Part shown: positions 1 through 7,388 of the stretch, piece after piece
Layout: every line of letters starts with the position of its first letter
Position numbering within the stretch: the first letter of the stretch is position 1
Assembly: GCA_005881295.1 (NCBI GenBank)
Contig: VBHS01000151.1
Location: 1 to 7,388, forward strand
Length of the DNA stretch: 7,388 bases
Source of the DNA: Chloroflexota bacterium
GTDB lineage: Bacteria; Chloroflexota; Ktedonobacteria; Ktedonobacterales; Ktedonobacteraceae
Reading direction: 5' to 3'
Notes under the pieces: generated by a model
Seen by the model: only the letters and a program-made list of their open reading frames with translations
The model's database searches: none
Told to the model about the DNA's origin: nothing
Program-made: the position numbers and the translations under genes

Positions 1-147
1 GCCGATGGGACACCAGAGGCGGCACGAAGACTCTCAAGAGTGCTGACGAACGATCCAGGAACTGGCGTGATGAGGCATGTCGATGCGGGCTACGATGAGG
101 CGATGGAGTGCGCGAGAGAACGAGGAGTGAAGATACCGATGCTTTAG
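1..147 (+). CDS. hutU: Urocanate hydratase, C-terminal end (partial)
   Basis: Frame 1 is open from the window edge to TAG at 145-147, giving 48 residues. They include the stretch DPGTGVMRHVDAGYDEA and end in VKIPML. This matches what I remember of the C-terminus of urocanate hydratase (urocanase), where a DP-TGV-RH-DAGY block precedes a short helix and a terminal IPM/LPM. The family enzyme is cytosolic and NAD+-dependent; it converts urocanate to imidazolonepropionate in histidine degradation. Only the tail is visible, so the catalytic and NAD-binding parts cannot be checked, and other hut genes would lie to the left if clustered. The recognition is from memory, without a search, but the motif is distinctive and the codon pattern looks genuinely coding. 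No clear terminator follows the stop. Confidence 0.8.
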   Translation, partial: ADGTPEAARRLSRVLTNDPGTGVMRHVDAGYDEAMECARERGVKIPML

Positions 148-170
148 AGTACAATAGAGTTTCATAAATA

Positions 171-244
171 GCGCCTGGTACAAGTGTATGAGCGAGTGTG
201 GCTACCCTTTGCTGTCACGCTCACTCAACGCCTGTATCTGGCGC
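171..244. repeat. Imperfect inverted repeat in the hutU-ABC gap
   Basis: The arms 171-181 (GCGCCTGGTAC) and 234-244 (GTATCTGGCGC) can pair at 10 of 11 positions as + strand RNA, with one U-U mismatch and one G-U pair. A second, nested pair TGAGCG (189-194) with CGCTCA (218-223) lies inside. It sits about 23 nt after the hutU stop. It could be a transcript-end structure of the hut unit, a protein-binding palindrome or a structured leader. There is no clean T-run on either side, so I do not call it an intrinsic terminator. It is not a tRNA: no T-loop consensus or anticodon arm is present. Confidence 0.4.
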
Positions 245-272
245 CATTGAACTTTATCTATCTCCCAAAGGC

Positions 273-301
273 TTGCCAATCTCGTGTAAACTGTGCATAC
301 T
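273..301 (+). promoter_or_regulatory. Possible sigma-70-type promoter for the ABC-queG unit
   Basis: TTGCCA (273-278, 5 of 6 to the -35 consensus) is followed after 17 nt by CATACT (296-301, 4 of 6 to the -10 consensus). Transcription would start near 308 and leave a leader of about 95 nt before the ATPase start. The match is modest and this AT-rich gap offers competing hexamers, so this is only the best-looking candidate. Confidence 0.25.
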
Positions 302-385
302 GAATATAAAAGGACCGCTAGATTATTTGACAGGAAACCTGGATCAATAAGCAGAAATAGAGAGCATAATTCTTTATATAGTGAC

Positions 386-392
386 GAAGGAA
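386..392 (+). promoter_or_regulatory. Ribosome binding site of the ATPase gene
   Basis: GAAGGAA lies 10 nt before the GTG at 403. Its AAGGA core is complementary to the anti-Shine-Dalgarno tail visible in this window at the 16S end (AGAAAGGAGG on the + strand at 7333-7342). It supports GTG 403 as the start. Confidence 0.55.
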
Positions 393-402
393 TACGCGCA
401 TA

Positions 403-1464
403 GTGAAACATGATGATATATCTATTACTGATGACGACGACATCGTCATCAGCACAAGCAGGCTTACCAAAGCTTTTGGCAAACTGATGGCTGTCAACGA
501 CCTCCATCTCCAGGTAATGAGAGGTGATGTCTTTGGTTTTCTTGGGCCAAATGGTTCAGGCAAAACAACCACCATTCGTATGCTACTGGGCTTGATTCGC
601 CCAACCGCTGGCCGAGCAATCATTTTCGGCATGGATAACGCCTATCAACTGTCAGCTATTCTCCAGCGTGTCGGGGCTATTGTGGAAACGCCAGTTTTTT
701 ATCCATATCTCTCAGGAAAAGATAACCTTCATGCCGTTGCTGCTGCCTCTGGTATGCGCTCAGGCAGCGCAAGCAATCGGCGTGTTGAAGAAGTGCTTGA
801 AATTGTTGAACTGGGTACGCAGGCAAAACAGGCTTTTCGCAATTATTCTCTGGGTATGAAACAACGCCTGGGAATCGGCGCGGCCCTCCTGTCTGATCCA
901 GAACTGTTACTGTTAGATGAACCAACGAATGGACTTGATCCGGCAGGCCAGTTTGAGATTCGCCAGCTCATCCAGCGACTATCGACGCTGGGCAAAACCA
1001 TCTTCATTTCCAGTCACTTCCTCCATGAAATACAGCACGTCTGTAATCGTGTAGCGATTCTTCAAAAAGGGAACCTGATCAAACAAGGTGAGGTTCATGA
1101 ACTGTTGCAACAAGGCGAACAGATCATCGTTCGAATGAACACCGCCGGTGAAACAGAGCAAGCCATTACGCTGCTACAGCAAGCCAGGAATCAGGGATTA
1201 CCATGGATTACCCTTGCGCATATGGATACCAACAAGCAGAATATATCCATCATTCGGGTAGATGCGCCCCGCACGCGCTCCGCAGAAATTAATGCATACC
1301 TGGCACGACATAATCTTTTTGCCGCCGAGATCCGCCCCCAGGAAGGGAGCCTGGAGGACCTATTTCTGGGACTCACGATGCCTCCTGCCTCTATCAGTAC
1401 CCCACCACGACCTGGCATGGCAGCGTTGGCGAGGGATTCAAATGACCCGCAATTTGGGAATTGA
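403..1464 (+). CDS. ABC transporter ATP-binding protein (ABC-2/BcrA-LanF type)
   Basis: A 353-residue cytoplasmic ATPase that should power the membrane partner encoded next. Visible in order: Walker A GPNGSGKTT (residues 48-56), a Q-loop region VGAIVETPVFYP (90-101) with Glu95 where Gln is usual, a degenerate signature YSLGMKQR (148-155), Walker B LLLLDEP (168-174), D-loop GLDPAG (177-182) and the switch His205 (SSH). All residues needed for ATP hydrolysis are present. Residues about 215-330 look like the extra C-terminal domain common in multidrug, bacitracin or lantibiotic export ATPases, followed by a Pro/Ser-rich tail. The N-terminus has an unusual acidic run (DDDD at 10-13). Start GTG 403 is chosen for its ribosome binding site; no in-frame ATG lies nearby. 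The permease follows after 41 nt. The substrate cannot be read from sequence; drug or peptide export or self-immunity is typical of the family. Confidence 0.9.
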   Translation: MKHDDISITDDDDIVISTSRLTKAFGKLMAVNDLHLQVMRGDVFGFLGPNGSGKTTTIRMLLGLIRPTAGRAIIFGMDNAYQLSAILQRVGAIVETPVFYPYLSGKDNLHAVAAASGMRSGSASNRRVEEVLEIVELGTQAKQAFRNYSLGMKQRLGIGAALLSDPELLLLDEPTNGLDPAGQFEIRQLIQRLSTLGKTIFISSHFLHEIQHVCNRVAILQKGNLIKQGEVHELLQQGEQIIVRMNTAGETEQAITLLQQARNQGLPWITLAHMDTNKQNISIIRVDAPRTRSAEINAYLARHNLFAAEIRPQEGSLEDLFLGLTMPPASISTPPRPGMAALARDSNDPQFGN

Positions 1465-1492
1465 GGATACCTGGACCACATTGAAAGGATTT

Positions 1493-1498
1493 GGTGAG
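1493..1498 (+). promoter_or_regulatory. Ribosome binding site deciding the permease start
   Basis: GGTGAG pairs with the GGTGA part of the anti-Shine-Dalgarno complement and lies 7 nt before ATG 1506. A competing AAAGGA at 1484-1489 is 4 nt from GTG 1494 and only 1 nt from TTG 1491. I prefer ATG 1506, but GTG 1494 remains possible. Confidence 0.45.
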
Positions 1499-1505
1499 AA
1501 AAGGA

Positions 1506-2483
1506 ATGAAATCTTCACAGCACACCATCGCTGAATCTTCAACATCTCCATCAAGTAGAGCTAGCTCGGTGATGTTGGGGCGACAAGATTATATAAGTGC
1601 TACGCTGCGTTTGACCGGGATGGAACTGTACAAGATACGTCGTCGTTTAATGTCCAAGGTATTGAGCTTTATCAGTATCCTTTCAACAGTCTCTCTCTTC
1701 GGCTTAATTGCCCTGGCCGCTTTTCTTATGGCAAAAAATGGTACACCACCAGAAGCCATACAGCGCTTTTCTGAAGCTTTGCGCCTCCCTGGATCGTTAT
1801 CCCTGGTAGTACAATTACTTCTGACCCTGGGACAAATATTGATCATCATTCTCGTGAGTACCATCGTTGGCGGGGAGCATACTGATAAAACGGTGCGATT
1901 GATGCTTACTCGCGGCCCAACACGCACGCAATTTCTCCTTTCCAAAATTGGCGCTGCTATCGCATGTACTCTACTTGGGGTAGCAGGGATAACACTGCTG
2001 GGTATACTCGTGGGTTCCATATTCAGTTTTACTACTGGTATAGCCCCTACCTTTGATTTCTTTAGTACAAACTGGCTTGCCCATGCTGTACTCTATCTGC
2101 TGATTGCCATACTCGGCCTGTTTACATACGCCATGATGGCACTTTTCCTCTCAACGCTGGGACGATCAACCGCAGCGGGGATGGTGGGAGTGCTGACCTG
2201 GAGCTTTTTAATTGAACCGGCGATAAGCGTTATTGCTCTGCTTGGGAAATCAATTAGCGGGCCTCTCGGGAGTTTTTTTCAGTCTCTGCCCGATTACCTC
2301 ATCGGTTCAAACATTTCTAACTTGCTATCAAACCAGGACCCGTATATCTTCCCTACACCAACAGGTTCACATGTAGCGCCACAGTTATCTAATATCCATA
2401 GCTTACTCGTGCTCTGTATCTATTTAGTGGTGTTTATTGGCGTTGCCCTCTGGGTAAATATGCGTCGAGATGTGTTGATATAA
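1506..2483 (+). CDS. ABC-2 type transporter permease
   Basis: Integral membrane subunit of about 325 residues, expected to form the translocation path driven by the preceding ATPase. From ATG 1506 I see a polar N-terminal tail of about 45 residues, then six hydrophobic segments at roughly 52-75, 98-120, 147-174, 191-217, 222-246 and 300-317. This fits the six-helix ABC-2/BcrB/NosY architecture. Between segments 2 and 3 lies GGEHTDKT (122-129) with RGPTR (136-140), the cytoplasmic E-x-x-x-x-T...RG-x-xR coupling motif seen in this permease family. The C-terminus is short and basic (MRRDVLI). No signal peptide is seen. Upstream in-frame starts exist at TTG 1491 and GTG 1494, so the true N-terminus could be 4-5 residues longer. 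The stop TAA shares its last base with the queG ATG (TAATG), so the two genes are probably translationally coupled. Substrate unknown. Confidence 0.87.
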   Translation: MKSSQHTIAESSTSPSSRASSVMLGRQDYISATLRLTGMELYKIRRRLMSKVLSFISILSTVSLFGLIALAAFLMAKNGTPPEAIQRFSEALRLPGSLSLVVQLLLTLGQILIIILVSTIVGGEHTDKTVRLMLTRGPTRTQFLLSKIGAAIACTLLGVAGITLLGILVGSIFSFTTGIAPTFDFFSTNWLAHAVLYLLIAILGLFTYAMMALFLSTLGRSTAAGMVGVLTWSFLIEPAISVIALLGKSISGPLGSFFQSLPDYLIGSNISNLLSNQDPYIFPTPTGSHVAPQLSNIHSLLVLCIYLVVFIGVALWVNMRRDVLI

Positions 2484-3724
2484 TGCTGAATCCCACGACC
2501 ATCAAAGAATATGCTTATTCGCTCGGTTTCGATACAGCGCGCATTACCTCCGCCGAGGCTTTGCCTGAAGCGGAACGCGTCATCAGGGAGCGCATCGCTG
2601 AGGGTCTGATGGAAGGCTTGCCCTGGTTCACGGCGGAGCGCGCCGAAGTGTCCTGCTATCCCGATGCACTCCTACCAGGAGCGCAGTCCATTATTACGCT
2701 CGCAATGTTCTATCTTACCGAACAGCCAGACGAAACCCAGGATGACGTACCACGAGGACGTATCTCTCGCTATGCCTGGGGTGACGACTATCACGAAATC
2801 ATCAAACCCAGGCTTCAGCAGTTTGCTGCGTGGCTGCGAGAATACGCTCGTAAAGAGATTAGTGACGACATCGAGACCCGTTTGTTCGTAGATACCGGGC
2901 GCATGGTAGATCGTGCCGTCGCCCAGCGTGCAGGGCTTGGTTGGTACGGTAAAAATACGAATATTCTCACCAAAGGATGGGGATCATGGGTCTTCCTTGC
3001 AGAAATTGTCACGAATTTACCGCTTCAGGCCGATTTGCCATTGAAAACAAGCTGCGGGAGTTGTGAAATTTGTCTCCATGCATGCCCAACGAAAGCTCTC
3101 CCCGCTCCTTATGTGCTAGATAATACACGCTGCATCTCATTCCTGACCATTGAACTGCGCGGCAGCATCCCGCTCGAGTTGCGTCCTCTGATGGGTAATT
3201 TGATCTTTGGTTGTGATATTTGTCAGGAGGTCTGTCCCGTCAATATTGTAGCGGAAAAACGCCTCGGATTGCGGGGCAGTCAGAAGACCCTATCTAGCGC
3301 CTCCCACGAAGAAAGCCAGCAGCAACCTGAACACGCTAAGACGTTACCAGTACTGCCTCATAAAGAATTTCGCCCGAGAGCAACAGTCGGTAGCAGCCCA
3401 GAGCTTATTCCCTTACTATCACTGACTGAAGAGCAATTCCGTGAACGTTTTCGCCATAGCCCAATCAGACGCGCAAAACGGCGCGGTCTACTGCGCAATG
3501 TCTGTGTCGCGTTGGGGAATTGCGGGGATCAGCGAGCAGTACCAGCACTCATAGGTGCGCTGCAGGATAACGAAGCGTTAATTCGCGGACACGCAGCCTG
3601 GGCGCTGGGACGTATCGGCGGAGAGCATGCAAAAGGAGCGTTACACACTGCCCTGGCGACCGAAGAAAACCAAGAAGTGCAGAAAGAAATACAGTGCGCG
3701 CTGGCAGAAATTGGTTCATTGTAG
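2483..3724 (+). CDS. queG: Epoxyqueuosine reductase QueG
   Basis: A 413-residue cytosolic iron-sulfur, cobalamin-dependent enzyme. It performs the last step of queuosine synthesis, reducing epoxyqueuosine to queuosine at position 34 of tRNAs for Asp, Asn, His and Tyr. Visible: a reductase-like N-terminal half with GRISRYAWGDDYH (92-104), FVDTGRMVDR (135-144), and AGLGWYGKNTNIL (150-162), the QueG hallmark. By analogy the catalytic acid is likely Asp137. Two [4Fe-4S] clusters follow from CGSCEICLHACP (191-202), Cys217 and CDICQEVCP (244-252): eight cysteines (191, 194, 197, 201, 217, 244, 247, 251) in the ferredoxin-like order. After a polar linker (about 262-310), residues about 340-413 form HEAT/PBS-lyase-like repeats (VPALIGALQD, HAAWALGRIG), as in the longer QueG forms. 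No strong ribosome binding site precedes ATG 2483; the TAATG overlap suggests reinitiation after the permease. The gene ends 58 nt before the facing rRNA terminator. Confidence 0.95.
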   Translation: MLNPTTIKEYAYSLGFDTARITSAEALPEAERVIRERIAEGLMEGLPWFTAERAEVSCYPDALLPGAQSIITLAMFYLTEQPDETQDDVPRGRISRYAWGDDYHEIIKPRLQQFAAWLREYARKEISDDIETRLFVDTGRMVDRAVAQRAGLGWYGKNTNILTKGWGSWVFLAEIVTNLPLQADLPLKTSCGSCEICLHACPTKALPAPYVLDNTRCISFLTIELRGSIPLELRPLMGNLIFGCDICQEVCPVNIVAEKRLGLRGSQKTLSSASHEESQQQPEHAKTLPVLPHKEFRPRATVGSSPELIPLLSLTEEQFRERFRHSPIRRAKRRGLLRNVCVALGNCGDQRAVPALIGALQDNEALIRGHAAWALGRIGGEHAKGALHTALATEENQEVQKEIQCALAEIGSL

Positions 3725-3773
3725 CCGGATGTGTCCAGTGCCGCGCCCCTCGCAGGCTTCAACGAAATTTCCC

Positions 3774-3806
3774 AAAACAAAAAGAGACGCAATTGCTTGC
3801 GCCTCT
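3774..3806 (-). terminator. Intrinsic terminator of the rRNA operon
   Basis: On the - strand the stem AGAGGCGCAA (3806-3797) pairs with TTGCGTCTCT (3792-3783), ten pairs including one G-U. The loop is the GNRA-type tetraloop GCAA (3796-3793), and a tract of UUUU G UUUU follows (3782-3774). Read from the + strand the G-U becomes an A-C mismatch and no U-tract follows, so it acts leftward only. It closes the 23S trailer and faces queG. Confidence 0.88.
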
Positions 3807-3807
3807 A

Positions 3808-3817
3808 CCAAAGAGCA
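3808..3817 (-). promoter_or_regulatory. boxA-like motif in the 23S trailer
   Basis: The - strand reads TGCTCTTTGG, close to the boxA antitermination element TGCTCTTTGA/TGCTCTTTAA of rRNA leaders and spacers. Here it lies between the 23S processing stem and the terminator, an odd place for boxA, and a 10-nt match can arise by chance. Confidence 0.25.
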
Positions 3818-3825
3818 TAATTACC

Positions 3826-3840
3826 TCAATTTTGCCGAGA
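3826..3840 (-). repeat. 3' arm of the pre-23S processing stalk (outer)
   Basis: In the transcript this reads UCUCGGCAAAAUUGA, the exact reverse complement of the spacer block at 7148-7162. Two more pairs (one G-U, one G-C) extend it through 3824-3825 and 7163-7164, for 17 bp. It follows 23S in the same RNA, so the two arms enclose the whole 23S gene. Confidence 0.8.
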
Positions 3841-3882
3841 CCAGGAGCCCGAAGCCGAGCAGGCTCACCCACACCTCTCTCG

Positions 3883-3893
3883 CACCACTCCCC
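3883..3893 (-). repeat. 3' arm of the pre-23S stalk (inner)
   Basis: The transcript reads GGGGAGUGGUG and can pair over 11 positions (one G-U) with the spacer block at 7113-7123. It is correctly nested inside the outer 15-nt pair. The spacer arm could alternatively fold into a local hairpin (7115-7131), so this pairing is less certain than the outer one. Confidence 0.5.
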
Positions 3894-3948
3894 TTGCAAG
3901 CTCTCCCTCCTCGCGCGCGGGCGAGAGGAGCCGAAGAAGAACGGCAAG

Positions 3949-6945
<2,997 letters not shown>

Positions 6946-6973
6946 TCTGGCTTGATGGTTCTTGCTTGATGTG

Positions 6974-7000
6974 CTCCCCTCACCCGCTGGTGAGTGGGAG
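6974..7000 (-). repeat. Spacer hairpin near the 23S 5' end
   Basis: CTCCC plus CTCACC (6974-6984) pairs with GGTGAG (6989-6994) and GGGAG (6996-7000) around the loop CGCT, 11 pairs with one bulged base. It lies about 29 nt upstream of mature 23S and is probably a pre-rRNA folding element. Confidence 0.6.
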
Positions 7001-7084
7001 GCTTGTGCGAAGGGGGGACTCACCTGAGGATGAGCCCGCCTTCGCGGTATGTATGTGATTGATGTGTGTGTGCTCGTCGCTCCT

Positions 7085-7113
7085 CATGGATCTCCTCTGA
7101 CGAAGAGACCATG
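7085..7113 (-). repeat. Spacer hairpin, mid-region
   Basis: CATGG (7085-7089) and TCTC (7091-7094) pair with GAGA (7105-7108) and CCATG (7109-7113), nine pairs with one bulged base and a 10-nt loop. It borders the inner processing arm. Confidence 0.5.
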
Positions 7114-7123
7114 GGGAGTGGCG
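7113..7123 (-). repeat. 5' arm of the pre-23S stalk (inner)
   Basis: Partner of 3883-3893: 11 pairs with one G-U, nested within the outer stalk. Six bases of it (7115-7120, GGAGTG on +) also pair perfectly with CACTCC at 7126-7131, so a switch between local and long-range pairing is possible as transcription proceeds. Confidence 0.5.
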
Positions 7124-7147
7124 TACACTCCTCTGCTTCACTCTTGC

Positions 7148-7162
7148 TCTCGGCAAAATTGA
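7148..7162 (-). repeat. 5' arm of the pre-23S processing stalk (outer)
   Basis: The transcript reads UCAAUUUUGCCGAGA, a perfect 15-nt partner of the trailer block at 3826-3840. It lies about 203 nt upstream of 23S. By analogy with E. coli, where RNase III cuts a long stem closing the 23S precursor, this is the probable processing stem. Confidence 0.8.
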
Positions 7163-7300
7163 AGAGATCCTTTTCGGTTGTTCAGGTACATCAGCTCAGT
7201 GGGGACTTGCCCAACTGAAGAGTGGAAACCAGCACAGCTTCCGCGACACGTCTGCGCCCACACCCTCGCCCTCAAACACGTGCCGTTCCTGCCTCGACCT

Positions 7301-7331
7301 GGGATAGGACTCGTTGCGAGTCCGTCGTCCC
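7301..7331 (-). repeat. Hairpin abutting the 16S 3' end
   Basis: GGACTCG (7307-7313) pairs perfectly with CGAGTCC (7317-7323), and an outer GGGA (7301-7304) can pair with TCCC (7328-7331). It starts within 2 nt of the 16S 3' end and probably helps define 16S 3' maturation. Confidence 0.6.

Positions 7332-7388
<57 letters not shown>

Larger units (their letters stand above)
3807..3948 (-). other. 23S rRNA trailer, no 5S gene
   Basis: This 142-nt stretch between the 23S 3' end and the terminator is where a 5S gene would normally lie. I find none of the 5S landmarks (the conserved CCGAAC loop and the ACCC-AUUC region) on either strand. Instead it holds the 3' arms of two long-range pairings with the spacer (3826-3840 and 3883-3893) and two local hairpins: GCTCCTCTCGC (3931-3921 on the - strand) with a complementary run ending in GAGC (about 3911-3900), and GAGCC/GGCTC around 3845-3866. 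No protein-coding frame is credible. Confidence 0.75.

Noticed and set aside
327..332. A perfect TTGACA hexamer upstream of the ATPase gene
   Set aside because: No acceptable -10 hexamer lies 16-18 nt downstream (the sequence there is AAGCAGAAAT), so I did not call it a promoter.
318..632. Reverse-strand frames under the ATPase gene (also 202-507 and 677-925)
   Set aside because: They are antisense shadows of a clearly coding + strand gene with intact Walker motifs, with no recognisable domains or ribosome binding sites.
3725..3782. A rightward terminator for queG
   Set aside because: No + strand hairpin followed by a T-tract is present. The hairpin at 3783-3806 has an A-C mismatch and no U-run in that direction, so queG termination is unresolved.
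361..3822. An 11-nt identical string AGAGCATAATT at 361-371 and 3812-3822
   Set aside because: It is a short AT-rich match in unrelated contexts (gene leader and rRNA trailer) with no flanking similarity; chance is sufficient.

Overview
The window reads as bacterial chromosome holding two convergent transcription units. Rightward (+ strand) come the last 48 codons of a urocanate hydratase gene (hutU), a roughly 255-nt intergenic gap, and a compact three-gene run: an ABC transporter ATPase, its ABC-2 type membrane partner, and the epoxyqueuosine reductase QueG. Leftward (- strand), filling the right-hand half, is an rRNA operon: the 3' tail of 16S, a tRNA-less internal transcribed spacer, a complete 23S rRNA, a short trailer and a textbook intrinsic terminator. 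The two units meet tail to tail near 3725-3783.

Layout: 1-147 hutU 3' end; 148-402 non-coding with a possible promoter and an imperfect 74-nt inverted repeat; 403-1464 ATPase; 1506-2483 permease; 2483-3724 queG, whose ATG overlaps the permease stop (TAATG); 3783-3806 terminator of the rRNA operon; 3807-3948 23S trailer; 3949-6945 23S rRNA; 6946-7332 spacer; 7333-7388 16S 3' end. The many open frames inside 3949-6945 are chance frames in rRNA and are not annotated.

The most informative structure lies in the rRNA unit. A 15-nt block in the spacer (7148-7162) is a perfect reverse complement of a block in the trailer (3826-3840), and a second, inner 11-bp pair (7113-7123 with 3883-3893) is nested in it. 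Both bracket the 23S gene and should form the double-stranded stalk from which pre-23S is excised. The terminator follows only 20 nt past the outer arm, so the operon appears to end without a 5S gene. The 23S macrolide pocket carries an A2057-U2611 pair (E. coli numbering) instead of G-C, with A2058 intact.

Organism: the mixed gene content, mid-range GC, 16S tail with a full anti-Shine-Dalgarno, QueG with a C-terminal HEAT segment and a tRNA-less, apparently 5S-less rRNA operon would suit a large-genome soil bacterium. My tentative guess is Chloroflexota, Ktedonobacteria-like, but that is an impression and not a demonstrated assignment. I see no phage, transposon, CRISPR or defence genes. The transporter and QueG do not obviously belong to one pathway; their overlap argues for co-expression, not shared function.
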